A stretch of 64,000 nt of DNA from Dactylosporangium vinaceum. Its GTDB lineage: Bacteria; Actinomycetota; Actinomycetes; Mycobacteriales; Micromonosporaceae. The notes beneath the pieces were generated by a model. The model saw only the letters and a program-made list of their open reading frames with translations, was not told the DNA's origin and ran no database searches. Within the stretch, counting starts at the first letter, position 1. The number at the start of each line of letters is the position of its first letter. The DNA is taken from positions 11,222,001 through 11,286,000 of the forward strand of contig NZ_CP061913.1 in assembly GCF_019904175.1 (NCBI RefSeq), in the 5' to 3' direction. A program made the translations under genes and the position numbers. Positions 15,520-24,873 of the stretch are shown here, piece after piece.

Positions 15520-18066
15520 GTGCAGCGCAAATTTGCCATTGCCGTCGCCGCGGCGCTGCTTCTCTCGCCCGTCGCGGCATCATCCGCCAATGCGGCCGAC
15601 CCAGCCGAACAGATCGTCAACGGTACCTTCGACAGCGGCACCGATCCCTGGTGGTGGACCGGTAACTCACCGGGCTCCGTGGTCGACGGCCGCCTATGTG
15701 CGCCGATTCCCGCGGGGACGACGAACCCGTGGGACGCCATCATCGGGCAGAACCAGATCCGGCTCCAGGCCGGGGAGTCGTACAAGCTGCAGTTCGACGC
15801 CAGCGCGAGCGTCCCCGTGACCGTCCGCGCGAACGTGCAGCTGGCCGACCCGCCGTACACCCAGGAGATCTCCGAGGCCCCGCAGCTCACGCCGGCGCCC
15901 CAGACGTTCAGCTACACCTTCACCGCGGCCGCCGACACCGCCGCCGGCCAGGTCGCGTTCCAGGTCGGCGGCAGCGCCGCGGCCTACACGTTCTGCGTCG
16001 ACAACGTCTCGCTGCAGGGAGGGGCACCGCCGCCCGTGTACGTGCCGGACACCGGCCCGCGAGTGCGGGTCAACCAGGTCGGCTACCTCGCCAACGGCCC
16101 CAAGCAGGCCACCGTCGTCACCGAGGCGACGGCGGCCCTGCCGTGGCAGCTGAAGAACGCCGCCGGGACCGTGGTCGCCAGCGGCAGCACGACGCCGCGC
16201 GGAGTCGACGCGACGAGCGGGCAGAACGTGCAGACGGCCGACTTCTCGCAGTACAAGACCCAGGGCAAGGGCTTCACGCTCACCGCCGACGGTGAGACGA
16301 GCGTGCCGTTCGACATCGGCGCCAACGCCGCCTACGAGCAGCTGCGCACCGACGCCCTCTCCTGGTTCTACGTGCAGCGCAGCGGCATCGAGATCTCCGA
16401 CGCCATCGCGCCGGGCTACGGCCGCAAGGCCGGGCACCTCGGGGTCGCGCCCAACCAGGGCGACACCGACGTGCCGTGCCAGGCCGGGGTCTGCGACTAC
16501 CGGCTCGACGTGCGCGGCGGCTGGTACGACGCCGGTGACCACGGCAAGTACGTCGTCAACGGCGGCATCGCGGTGGCCCAGCTCATGAGCACCTTCGAGC
16601 GGTCAAAGGTCGCCGCCAGCGGCAAGCCCGGCCAGCTCGCCGACGGCACCCTGCGCCTGCCGGAGCACGGCAACCAGGTGCCCGACGTGCTCGACGAGGC
16701 CCGCTGGGAGCTGGAGTTCCTGCTGCGCATGCAGGTGCCCGCGGGGCAGCCGCTGGCCGGCATGGTCCACCACAAGATCCACGACCAGAACTGGACGGGC
16801 CTGCCGCTCGACCCGGCGGCCGACCCGCAGCCGCGCGAGCTGCACCCGCCGTCGACCGCGGCCACGCTCAACCTCGCGGCCACGGCGGCGCAGGGCGCCC
16901 GGCTGTTCGCGCCGTACGACAAGGCGTTCGCGGCGAAGCTGCTGACCGCGGCGAGGACCGCCTACGCGGCGGCGCTGGCCCACCCGGCGATCTACGCGCT
17001 GGGCAGTGACAGCACCGGCGGCGGCGCCTACGACGACGCCGACGTGACGGACGAGTTCTACTGGGCCGCGGCCGAGCTGTACATCAGCACCGGCGAGAAG
17101 ACCTACCGCGACGCCGTCACCGCGTCGCAGTGGCACACCGCTGACATCTTCAAGCCCGAGGGCTTCAGCTGGGGCTACACCGCCGCGCTGGGCCGGCTCG
17201 ACCTGGCCACCGTCCCCAATGGACTGCCGGACCGCGACCGGGTGCGCAAGTCGGTGGTCGACGGCGCCAAGGGTTACCTGGCGGCCGTGCGGGCCAACCC
17301 CTACGGCATCGCGTACGCGCCGGGCACCGGCAAGTACGAGTGGGGCTCCAACAGCGCCGTGCTCAACAACCTCGTCGTCATCGCCACGGCCTACGACCTG
17401 ACCGGGTCGGGCGAGTTCCGCGACGGCGTCGTGAGCGGCATTGACTACATCCTGGGCCGCAACGCGCTCAACCAGTCGTACGTGACGGGCTTCGGCGAGC
17501 GCAACTCGCACAACCAGCACACCCGGATCTACGGCCACCAGCTCAACGCGGCCCTGCCGAACCCGCCGTCCGGCTCCCTCGCCGGCGGGCCGAACTCCTA
17601 CCTGCAGGACCCGCTCGCGCAGAAGCTCCTCACCGGCTGCGCGCCGCAGTTCTGCTACGTGGACGACATCAACTCGTACTCCACCAACGAGATCGCCATC
17701 AACTGGAACTCGACGCTCTCGTGGGTCGCCTCGTTCCTGGCCGACCAGGGCGAGGGCGGCGCGCCGGCGGCGTCGGGGTGCTCGGTGCAGTACAGCACGG
17801 TGATCAACCTCGGTGGCGTCTTCATCGCCCAGGCCACGATCAAGAACACGGGCCGGCAGACGCTGAACGACGTCAAGGTGCGCTTCGCCTACACCGGCAC
17901 GCAGAAGGTCGAGCTGGCGGTGAACGGCACGGCGAGCCAGACGGCGGCCGACGTGGTGCTGACGCCGCGCGACGCCCGGCTGAAGCCCGGTGAGCAGACC
18001 ACGGTCCTGCTTGTCGGGACGGTCCCGTGGGGTCCGAACGCCGCTCCGGCGACGTTCCGCTGCTAA
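15520..18066 (+). CDS. Secreted multidomain GH9 endoglucanase
   Basis: 848 residues from the GTG at 15520, which has GAGG five bases upstream (the GTG at 15514 is the alternative). Sec signal 1-25. Residues about 28-167 are a CBM4/9-like beta-sandwich; 180-268 are the Ig-like CelD_N domain (RVRVNQVGYLANGPKQA). The GH9 catalytic domain starts about 275 with the catalytic aspartates in WYDAGDHGKY (Asp337, Asp340); later blocks are GFGERNSHNQHTR and STNEIAINWNSTLSW with the acid Glu. The last ~95 residues (CSVQYST to FRC) are bounded by cysteines like CBM2 but are divergent. It should cleave cellulose outside the cell. Confidence 0.95.
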   Translation: MQRKFAIAVAAALLLSPVAASSANAADPAEQIVNGTFDSGTDPWWWTGNSPGSVVDGRLCAPIPAGTTNPWDAIIGQNQIRLQAGESYKLQFDASASVPVTVRANVQLADPPYTQEISEAPQLTPAPQTFSYTFTAAADTAAGQVAFQVGGSAAAYTFCVDNVSLQGGAPPPVYVPDTGPRVRVNQVGYLANGPKQATVVTEATAALPWQLKNAAGTVVASGSTTPRGVDATSGQNVQTADFSQYKTQGKGFTLTADGETSVPFDIGANAAYEQLRTDALSWFYVQRSGIEISDAIAPGYGRKAGHLGVAPNQGDTDVPCQAGVCDYRLDVRGGWYDAGDHGKYVVNGGIAVAQLMSTFERSKVAASGKPGQLADGTLRLPEHGNQVPDVLDEARWELEFLLRMQVPAGQPLAGMVHHKIHDQNWTGLPLDPAADPQPRELHPPSTAATLNLAATAAQGARLFAPYDKAFAAKLLTAARTAYAAALAHPAIYALGSDSTGGGAYDDADVTDEFYWAAAELYISTGEKTYRDAVTASQWHTADIFKPEGFSWGYTAALGRLDLATVPNGLPDRDRVRKSVVDGAKGYLAAVRANPYGIAYAPGTGKYEWGSNSAVLNNLVVIATAYDLTGSGEFRDGVVSGIDYILGRNALNQSYVTGFGERNSHNQHTRIYGHQLNAALPNPPSGSLAGGPNSYLQDPLAQKLLTGCAPQFCYVDDINSYSTNEIAINWNSTLSWVASFLADQGEGGAPAASGCSVQYSTVINLGGVFIAQATIKNTGRQTLNDVKVRFAYTGTQKVELAVNGTASQTAADVVLTPRDARLKPGEQTTVLLVGTVPWGPNAAPATFRC

Positions 18067-18081
18067 AGGCTCCAAACGATC

Positions 18082-18133
18082 AAAGGCCCCTTGTCCGTAC
18101 TCCCAGAGGCTGGGCGTCGGGCAAGGGGCCTTT
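18082..18133. terminator. Bidirectional terminator between GH9 and GH3 genes
   Basis: AAAGGCCCCTTG (18082-18093) and CAAGGGGCCTTT (18122-18133) are a perfect 12-bp inverted repeat with A and T flanks on both sides, between two convergent genes. Confidence 0.85.
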
Positions 18134-18161
18134 CGTCTGCGCCGGTGCCGCCCGGCGGCGC

Positions 18162-19637
18162 TCAGCGCCCGGCGAGCAGCTCCGCCACGGCCCGCCCCGA
18201 CGCCGCAGTGGCACCGAAGGTGGCGATGTGCACGTCACCCAGCGGCGCGGCCGGGACGCCCATCTCGACGACCACCGCCTCTGGACGTACCGCCAACGCT
18301 GCCTGCAGCGCCTGGGTCATCCAGGCGTAGCGGTGCGGGTCGCGCACGACCAGGACGAGAGGGCGACCCTGGGACGCCTCCAGGGCGGCGGGCAGGCCGT
18401 CGGGCGACGAGAGGCGGGCGCCGGTCGTGGCCGGGACCAGCTCGGCCAGCGGGGCCAGCAGCCCCCAGGGCGTCTCGGGCGCGATGGCCAGGTTGAGCTC
18501 GGGCTGGAACTCGAGGACGTACGCGGGGACGCCCAGCGGGAACAGCGCGTCGGGCGCGGAGATGCGCAGCGCGCGGCGGGCGGCGGAGAGGCCGACGGCC
18601 GTCGCGCGGGGATCGGGGGCGGTCTTCGGGGCGGCGGCCGACCAGGCGGCCAGGCGGGCGACCCGGGCGGCCGCGTCGGCCAGGCGCTCCTCGGCCAGGT
18701 CACCGGCGACCACCGCGGCACAGATCGCGTCGCGCAGCGCGGCCGCGGTCTCCTCGTCGGCGTGCTCACCGCCCACGCAGATGGCGTCGGCCCCGGCCGC
18801 CAGGGCGAGGACCGTGGCGTTGGCCAGCCCGTAGCGCCCGGCCACGGCCCGCATCTCGATGGCGTCGGTGACGATGAGGCCGTCGAAGCCCAGCTCGCCG
18901 CGCAGGAGGTCGGTCATGATCCGCCGGCTCAGGGTGGCCGGCAGCTCCGGGTCGAGCGACGGCACCCGCAGATGCGCGCTCATCACCGCCTGCACGCCCG
19001 CGGCGATCGCGGCGCGGAACGGCACGAGCTCGATCGCGTCGAGCTCGGCCCGGCCGGCCTGGATCAGGGGCACGTCGAGGTGCGAGTCGACGTTGGTGTT
19101 GCCGTGGCCGGGGAAGTGCTTGGCGCACGCGGCGACGCCGGCCTCCTGCAGCCCGGCGATCCAGGCCGCGGTGTGGCGGGCCACCCGCTCGGGCTCGGCA
19201 CCGAACGCGCGCGAGCCGATGACCGGGTTGCCCGGGTCGTTGTTGACGTCCGCGTCGGGCGCGTAGTCGAAGGTGATGCCGGCCGCGGCCAGGTCGCGCC
19301 CGATGTGCCCGGCGACCTCGCGGGTCAGGGCCGAGTCGTCGATGGCGCCGAGGGCCAGGTTGCCGGGCCAGGGGCTGCCGGTGTGCGCGTCGATGCGGGT
19401 GACGTCGCCGGCCTCCTCGTCGATGGCGACGATGACGTCCGGCTTCTCCGCCCGCAGGGCCGCGGTCAGCTCGGCCACTTGGTCGCGGTCGACCACGTTG
19501 CGCGCGTAAAGCGCGACGCCGCCAAGCCCTTCGGCGAGGCGGCGGCGTAGCCACCGTGGCGGCTCCTTGCCCACGAATCCCGGCTGCAGCACGGCGTTCG
19601 CCATGCCGGCCAGATCTGCCCCCGTACGTGCATCCAT
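18162..19637 (-). CDS. GH3 beta-N-acetylhexosaminidase (NagZ-like)
   Basis: 491 residues, no signal peptide, so likely cytoplasmic. The N-terminal TIM barrel carries the NagZ-type signature KHFPGHGNT (173-181) followed by the Asp-x-His dyad at 184-186; the nucleophile is Asp258 in VTDAIEM. A smaller C-terminal domain (about 350-491) follows. It would remove terminal GlcNAc from muropeptides or chito-oligosaccharides, consistent with cell-wall recycling or with the chitinase in this window. Translation could also start at Met12. The dispersed repeat copy B lies 22 bp upstream of the start. No operon partner. Confidence 0.92.
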   Translation of the reverse strand: MDARTGADLAGMANAVLQPGFVGKEPPRWLRRRLAEGLGGVALYARNVVDRDQVAELTAALRAEKPDVIVAIDEEAGDVTRIDAHTGSPWPGNLALGAIDDSALTREVAGHIGRDLAAAGITFDYAPDADVNNDPGNPVIGSRAFGAEPERVARHTAAWIAGLQEAGVAACAKHFPGHGNTNVDSHLDVPLIQAGRAELDAIELVPFRAAIAAGVQAVMSAHLRVPSLDPELPATLSRRIMTDLLRGELGFDGLIVTDAIEMRAVAGRYGLANATVLALAAGADAICVGGEHADEETAAALRDAICAAVVAGDLAEERLADAAARVARLAAWSAAAPKTAPDPRATAVGLSAARRALRISAPDALFPLGVPAYVLEFQPELNLAIAPETPWGLLAPLAELVPATTGARLSSPDGLPAALEASQGRPLVLVVRDPHRYAWMTQALQAALAVRPEAVVVEMGVPAAPLGDVHIATFGATAASGRAVAELLAGR

Positions 19638-19658
19638 GCCCGTGACCCCACCCTTTCG

Positions 19659-19710
19659 CTGTCAGGCGACACAGGCCTCGTCGATGAGACGTCGTCGGCC
19701 GGCGGCGGCT
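19659..19710 (+). repeat. Dispersed repeat, copy B
   Basis: Same three blocks as copy A at 12706-12758 in the same strand orientation: CTGTCAGGCGACACAG, CCTCGTCG and CGGCCGGCGGCGGCT. Here it lies in the intergenic region just upstream of the minus-strand GH3 gene. Confidence 0.75.
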
Positions 19711-19790
19711 GCCTGGCGAGAATGGTCACATCACGACGGAGAAATAGTCAAGAAACCTTCCAGTAGTTAACAGGTAAGTGCCAGCCGCAA

Positions 19791-20255
19791 TCACCCGTGC
19801 GGGCGGATGGTCCACACCACCGTCATGGTCGTCGTCACGGCGCCGTCGGCCCGGGTGATCTCGATGTGCACAGGGAACTCGGGGCGCTCGCCGGCGGTCA
19901 GTTCGGCGACGACGTCGGCGACCGGGCGGCCCAGGGTGGCGGCGGCGCGGACCGGGCCGCGGGCCAGCTTGGCGTAGGCGATGTCGGAGCGGACCGCGAG
20001 CGGGGTGCCCAGGTTGAGGTACGGGCCGAACGCGCCCATCACCACGGCGCCGGAGGCGGTCTCGCCGAGGGCGAACAGGGCGCCCGCGTGCGGCCCGGCC
20101 ACGTGGTTGTGCAGCCGCTCCTCGTCCGGCAGGGTGGCCACCGCCCGGACCCGGTCGCCGTCCAGGTCCAGGTCGGTGATCTCGATGCCGAGCGTCCGCG
20201 CGAACGGTACGGCCGCGATGAGGTTCGCGGCAACGGCCTTCGTGTCGATCGTCAT
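19791..20255 (-). CDS. Hotdog-fold thioesterase-like protein (DUF4442/PaaI type)
   Basis: 154 residues. The hotdog core is recognisable from HNHVAGPHAGALFALGETASG, where the HAG...E pattern corresponds to the substrate helix of PaaI/DUF4442 proteins, followed by the beta strands DIAYAKLARGPVRAAATL and VHIEITRADGAVTTTMTVVW. It probably hydrolyses an acyl-CoA or acyl carrier thioester; the substrate is unknown. The ATG is clear, with no neighbour closer than 35 bp. Confidence 0.85.
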   Translation of the reverse strand: MTIDTKAVAANLIAAVPFARTLGIEITDLDLDGDRVRAVATLPDEERLHNHVAGPHAGALFALGETASGAVVMGAFGPYLNLGTPLAVRSDIAYAKLARGPVRAAATLGRPVADVVAELTAGERPEFPVHIEITRADGAVTTTMTVVWTIRPHG

Positions 20256-20290
20256 GACCCGATGTTACCGGCGAGTAGGGGTTCGCCGGC

Positions 20291-21289
20291 TCAGGTGAAC
20301 AGCCGACCGATCGAGCGGACGATCTCGACGTAGAAGTTGCCCTCGATCTTGCGGAAGATCTCGAACGGCTCGTCCGGCGAGCCGAAGAACGGCCGCAGCG
20401 TCCAGGCCAGCTGGGTGCCGACGAAGCCGAACAGCAGGATCCAGACGTTGAGCAGCGCCATGCTGGCCGGCCGCTCCCCGGGGGCGAGCTGCTCCTGACG
20501 CTGGGGCAGCGGGCGTGGCGCCAGCTGGTGGATGACGGGGTACATCGGCCGGCCGTCGGGACCCACCATGATCTGCGGCTGGGGCGGCGCCACGATGGTG
20601 GAGACCAGACCGTTGGCGGCCGGAGCGGGAGCCGGAGCCGGAGCGGGGACCGCGGAGACCGGCGAGACGGACTCCACCGACCCGTCGGCGGGGGCCGGAG
20701 CCGGCGCCGAGAGCGCGGCCAGGGCGGCCGCCTCCTCGCGGTCCTTGCGCTCCTGCTCCTGCCGCCGGGCTACGGCCAGGGCGGTGGTGTGCTCGTTGAG
20801 CGCGCGCATGCCGCTGGTCAGGAAGCGCAGGCCGACGAACGCGGTCAGGGTGAGGATCGCGACGTTGAGCACCTTGTAGAAGTCGTAGCTGTACGCGGTG
20901 ATCAGGAAGAAGAGGCTGATCGGCGCGAACGCCAGCGACAGCACCGACATCACGGTGATCGTGACCATGACGAGCGACAATGCCTGCTTCACCTGCAGCC
21001 GGGCCCCGAAGACCAGGTTGAACAGGTACAGCGTGGGAAGACAGATCGCCAGGGTGGCCAGGAACAGCAGCGGGAGCTTCACCGCCGAGATCCCCGCCAT
21101 CGCGACACTGTGGGAGGCGCCGAGCACAGCTCCGTAGCAGGCCAGGGCCACTACGGAGCTGTACAGCATCTGCCTCGTCAGCTTGCCGAGCTCCCGCTCT
21201 TCACCGATCTGCCGCCAGATTCCGTCGCGATCGCGCAGAATCCGCTCGATGATGAGCAGTCCAGAACTGGATTCGCCATAGGCTGCCAT
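20291..21289 (-). CDS. Multi-pass membrane protein with Pro/Ala-rich loop (Yip1-like)
   Basis: 332 residues. Four membrane segments between about 45 and 165, a charged stretch (RRQEQERKDREEAAAL), a long Ala/Pro-rich low-complexity loop (about 190-270), and a fifth hydrophobic segment near 275-297. The C-terminal block RPFFGSPDEPFEIFRKIEGN followed by FYVEIVRSIGRLF is a strongly conserved end in a family I know only as uncharacterised bacterial membrane proteins. The arrangement resembles Yip1-like proteins. Function unknown. Confidence 0.75.
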   Translation of the reverse strand: MAAYGESSSGLLIIERILRDRDGIWRQIGEERELGKLTRQMLYSSVVALACYGAVLGASHSVAMAGISAVKLPLLFLATLAICLPTLYLFNLVFGARLQVKQALSLVMVTITVMSVLSLAFAPISLFFLITAYSYDFYKVLNVAILTLTAFVGLRFLTSGMRALNEHTTALAVARRQEQERKDREEAAALAALSAPAPAPADGSVESVSPVSAVPAPAPAPAPAANGLVSTIVAPPQPQIMVGPDGRPMYPVIHQLAPRPLPQRQEQLAPGERPASMALLNVWILLFGFVGTQLAWTLRPFFGSPDEPFEIFRKIEGNFYVEIVRSIGRLFT

Positions 21290-21316
21290 CGGCGCAGGCT
21301 AAGCGACACTTAATAC

Positions 21317-22639
21317 TCAGCGCCACCCCACGTCGATACGTTGTCCTCTTTCGTCGAAAAAGTGCAGTGCTTCCATGCGCACAGCGACGGTCAAGGGGTG
21401 ACCGTGCGTGACATTCGGGTAGGGCGCCAGGCGCACGGCGAGCTCCGCCGGGCGCCGGTGGTGCCGGCCCGGGTCACTCAGGACGCTCTCGCGGTTCTGC
21501 GGGCGGCGCTGGGTGCCGCCGCGGCCGTTGACGCCGGCCCCGACGAGCTCGTCCTCGCCGCCCCGACCGGTGAGCTTGCTGACGAACCGCTTCAGGCCGC
21601 CGCCGTTGATCGGGACGTCGGTCGGCGGCTTGCCGATCTCGTCGACGATGACCGCCGTCGCGCCGATGTCGAGGAAGGCCAGCGACTCGTGGCCGTGGTG
21701 CTCCAGGTAGCGGATGCGGCCCCGTAACACGTCGCCCGTGGTCGAGTCGGGCACCGGTGTCAACGCCTCCGCCCGGACTCCGATGACGATGCGCTCGCCG
21801 TGGAAGTGGGCGACCTGGCGCGAGCGCAGGTCGTTCCAGGGAAGGTGCAGGACCTGGTCGCCCATGTGCAGGGCGATGTGGCGGTCGAGGTGCACGTACA
21901 CCTCGGCCTCGAGCAGGTTCATCCGCGGGCTGCCCAGGAAGGCGGCCACGTAGAGCGTGGCCGGGCGCCCGTAGACCTGCGTCGGCGTGCCCACGTCCTG
22001 CAGGACGCCCTTGCGCAGGATCGCGACCCGGTCGGCCATGGTGAGCGCCTCGGCCTGGTCGTGCGTCACGTAGATGGTGGTGACGCCGAGCTCCCGCACG
22101 AGGCCGGAGATCTCGGCCCGCAGCTCGGCGCGCAGGCCGCTGTCGAGGTTCGACAGCGGCTCGTCCATGAGGAACAGCTTCGGGCGCCGCACGATGGCCC
22201 GCCCCATCGCCACGCGCTGCCGCTGCCCACCGGAGAGCTGCCCGGGCTTGCGCGCGAGCACGTCTCCGATGCCCAGCGCACTGGCCACCTCGGCCACCTG
22301 CTCCGCGCGCGGCTCCGGCTCGATGCCGGACAGCCGCAGCGGGAAGCCGATGTTCTCGCCGACCGTCATGTGCGGGTAGAGGGCGAAGTCCTGGAAGACC
22401 ATCGCGACCCCCCGCTCTCGCGGCGGCAGGTCGTTGGCCAGTTCCCCGTCCATGATGATCGCGCCCGAGGTGGGGTCCTCGAGCCCGGCCACCATTCGCA
22501 GCAGCGTCGACTTGCCGCAGCCGCTCGGACCGAGCAGGACCATGAACTCGCCCTGCCCAACATCAAGGTTCACTCGGTCGACGGCGACCGTGCCGTCGGC
22601 GAACACCTTCATCACATCTTTGAGTGCGACGGTAGCCAC
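21317..22639 (-). CDS. msiK: MsiK/UgpC-type sugar ABC transporter ATPase
   Basis: 440 residues from the GTG at 22639, which has GGAGG five bases upstream and gives the typical VATVALKDV N terminus. Walker A GPSGCGKST, Q-loop FQDFALYPHM, signature LSGGQRQR, Walker B LFLMDEPLSNLD and the H-loop THDQAEA are all intact, so it should be an active ATPase. There are no permease or binding-protein genes nearby, as for the shared MsiK subunit that energises several actinomycete sugar importers. The C-terminal regulatory region carries an extra Arg/Gly-rich stretch of about 70 residues (GGLKRFVSKLTGRGG to RRPAELAVR) compared with ordinary MsiK of about 375 residues. Confidence 0.9.
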   Translation of the reverse strand: MATVALKDVMKVFADGTVAVDRVNLDVGQGEFMVLLGPSGCGKSTLLRMVAGLEDPTSGAIIMDGELANDLPPRERGVAMVFQDFALYPHMTVGENIGFPLRLSGIEPEPRAEQVAEVASALGIGDVLARKPGQLSGGQRQRVAMGRAIVRRPKLFLMDEPLSNLDSGLRAELRAEISGLVRELGVTTIYVTHDQAEALTMADRVAILRKGVLQDVGTPTQVYGRPATLYVAAFLGSPRMNLLEAEVYVHLDRHIALHMGDQVLHLPWNDLRSRQVAHFHGERIVIGVRAEALTPVPDSTTGDVLRGRIRYLEHHGHESLAFLDIGATAVIVDEIGKPPTDVPINGGGLKRFVSKLTGRGGEDELVGAGVNGRGGTQRRPQNRESVLSDPGRHHRRPAELAVRLAPYPNVTHGHPLTVAVRMEALHFFDERGQRIDVGWR

Positions 22640-22798
22640 CGTCACCTCCACCCCAGGTCAGCAGTTCGCGGTTCGGCCAGGTACCCCGAGTCAAATACTG
22701 TGATGAGGCACACGCAAGTTGGTCCATCGGGTAAATGACCAGTGTTCGCCGCGTTACCGCGTGATTACCGAGGTGCAATGTCCCTGCTCACGGCCGTG

Positions 22799-23578
22799 TC
22801 AGCCGGCGGGAAAATTCACGGTGACCGAAGTGTAGCCCAGGGCGGTGAGAAACTGCTGCAGCATCTTGCGGGTGTTGTCCTCGGCCCGTTTCTGCAGGCC
22901 GGCGTCCTTGGCCGCGTCGCCGATCTTCGACTCGGCCAGCTTGTAGACCTCCTGGAGCCGGTTGGGGTCGGAGCTGAAAGCGTCGCCGATCCGGTTGAAA
23001 GCGCCGCGCTCCTCCTCGTAGACGTAGCTCTTGTCGTTGTCGATCCGGACCGGCCGCAGCTGCGGGGCGGGCAGGTTGATCTCGGCCGAGCGGCGGTCCT
23101 CCGACTCCTTGACCGCGCCCTGGCCGATCGACGTGAAGTCGACGTACACCTCGACCGAGCCGGCCGCGACGAACAGGATGCGCTCGTTGAGCAGGAAGTC
23201 CGGAATGTACTTGCGGTCCTTCTGCACATCGACGATGACCTGGAAGTTGCCCTCGGCCGCGACGAACTGGTTGAGGTCCTGCACGGACTTGAGCAGCGCC
23301 GGGCCGGAGCGGTCGGTCTGCTCCTGGGCGAACGGGTTCTTCAGCCCGGGGAACAGCCCGATCGTCTTGGCGCCCAGCACGAGGGCGACGACCAGGCCGA
23401 TGGCCGCGACGAGCCAGAACAGCCCGCGCATCGCGCCGCTGCCCTGCTTCACGATCACCGGCTGGGGTGGCTCGGCGGCGCGGGGCGGATCGATGGGGTC
23501 ACCGATCTGCAGGCTCTTTCCAGGACCAGAGGTGACCTCGGGATATTCGGAAGTCTTCGACTCGTCGTTGTCGGCCAT
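22799..23578 (-). CDS. DUF4230-family membrane-anchored protein
   Basis: 259 residues from the ATG at 23578, chosen for its perfect CAGGAG ribosome site; the longer frame to 23614 lacks one. A cytoplasmic Pro-rich N terminus (about 1-50) leads to a membrane segment (GLFWLVAAIGLVVALVLGAK), then an extracytoplasmic DUF4230 domain: SVQDLNQFVAAEGNFQVIVD, ILFVAAGSVEVYVDF and INLPAPQLRPVRID. Function of DUF4230 is unknown. The gene is monocistronic. Confidence 0.88.
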   Translation of the reverse strand: MADNDESKTSEYPEVTSGPGKSLQIGDPIDPPRAAEPPQPVIVKQGSGAMRGLFWLVAAIGLVVALVLGAKTIGLFPGLKNPFAQEQTDRSGPALLKSVQDLNQFVAAEGNFQVIVDVQKDRKYIPDFLLNERILFVAAGSVEVYVDFTSIGQGAVKESEDRRSAEINLPAPQLRPVRIDNDKSYVYEEERGAFNRIGDAFSSDPNRLQEVYKLAESKIGDAAKDAGLQKRAEDNTRKMLQQFLTALGYTSVTVNFPAG

Positions 23579-23661
23579 CGCTGACTCCTGGATCGGAGGA
23601 TCTCGTACTGACAACGTTAAGGGTGTCAGTAAAGGCCCGCGAGTCGATCAGTGCCCCGCGC

Positions 23662-24855
23662 TCAGGCGAACGCGGCGAGCCCGGTCAGGTGCTGACCGAT
23701 CACGAGCTGATGGATCTCCGACGTGCCCTCGTAGGTGAGCACCGTCTCGAGGTTCGCGGCGTGGCGCATCACCGGATACTCGGCCGAGATGCCGTTCGCG
23801 CCAAGGATCGTGCGGCACTGGCGGGCGATCGCGAGGGCCTCGCGGACGTTGTTGAGCTTGCCCACGCTCACCTGCTCGGGCCGCAGCTTCCCGGCGTCGG
23901 CGAGGCGGCCCAGGTGGACGGCGAGGAGGTACCCCTTCTGCAGCTCCACCGCCGCGTCGGCCAGCTTGGCCTGGGTCAGCTGGAATCCGGCGATCGGCCG
24001 GCCGAACTGCTCGCGCGCCCCGGCGTAGTCGATGGCCGTGTGAAGGCTGTCGCGCGCCGCCCCCAGCGCGCCCCAGACGATGCCGTAGCGGGCCTCGGTC
24101 AGGCAGGACAGCGGCGCCTTCAGGCCGCGCGCCAGGGGCAGCTGAGCCGATGCGGGCAGCCGGACCTCGTCGAGGAAGATCTGGCCGGTGCAGGAGGCCC
24201 GCAGGGAGAGCTTGTGGTGGACCTCCCGGGCGGTGAAGCCGGGCGTCTGCGTGGGCACCGCGAAGCCGCTTATCCCGTCGTCGGTGCGGGCCCACACCAC
24301 TGCCACGTCGGCGACCGGGGCGTTGGTGATCCACATCTTGCCGCCGGAGAGCACCCAGTCGTCGCCGTCGCGCCGGGCCCGGGTCGCCATCGAGGCCGGG
24401 TCGGAGCCGTGGTCGGGCTCGGTGAGCCCGAAGCACCCGATCGCGTCGCCGGCCGCCATGCGGGGCAGCCACTCGGACTTCTGCTCCTCGGAGCCGTACT
24501 TCCAGATCGCGTACATCGCCAGCGAGCCCTGCACCGACACGAGGCTGCGCACGCCGGAGTCGCCGGCCTCCAGCTCCAGGCAGGCCAGCCCGTAGGCCAC
24601 GGCGCTCGCCCCGGCGCACCCGTAGCCCTCGAGGTGCATGCCCAGCAGCCCGACCTTGGCCAGCTCCCGGGCCAGCTCGCGGACGGGCACCGCCCCCCGC
24701 TCGTACCACTCGGCCACGTGGGGACGGACGTGATCGTCGACGATCTGCCGCACGACGGCCCGGATCGCCAGCTCCTCCTCGGAGTGCAGTCCGTCGAGGT
24801 CGAGCAGGTCGAGGGGGCGCGCCGGCGTAGTCGTCACGCCCCCCAGAATATGCAC
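23662..24855 (-). CDS. Acyl-CoA dehydrogenase, glutaryl-CoA dehydrogenase-like
   Basis: 397 residues. FAD-dependent acyl-CoA dehydrogenase with the usual helical N domain, the beta-domain blocks CFGLTEPDHGSDPASMATRA and WITNAPVADVAVVWART, and the C-terminal catalytic Glu in LTYEGTSEIHQLVIG. The sequence is closest in pattern to glutaryl-CoA dehydrogenases (lysine/tryptophan degradation), though short-chain acyl-CoA dehydrogenase activity cannot be excluded. GTG at 24855 or the GTG at 24837 (with GGGGGG directly upstream) could start translation. Confidence 0.9.
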   Translation of the reverse strand: MHILGGVTTTPARPLDLLDLDGLHSEEELAIRAVVRQIVDDHVRPHVAEWYERGAVPVRELARELAKVGLLGMHLEGYGCAGASAVAYGLACLELEAGDSGVRSLVSVQGSLAMYAIWKYGSEEQKSEWLPRMAAGDAIGCFGLTEPDHGSDPASMATRARRDGDDWVLSGGKMWITNAPVADVAVVWARTDDGISGFAVPTQTPGFTAREVHHKLSLRASCTGQIFLDEVRLPASAQLPLARGLKAPLSCLTEARYGIVWGALGAARDSLHTAIDYAGAREQFGRPIAGFQLTQAKLADAAVELQKGYLLAVHLGRLADAGKLRPEQVSVGKLNNVREALAIARQCRTILGANGISAEYPVMRHAANLETVLTYEGTSEIHQLVIGQHLTGLAAFA

Positions 24856-24873
24856 AGCGCCTGCGTGTAAGCC

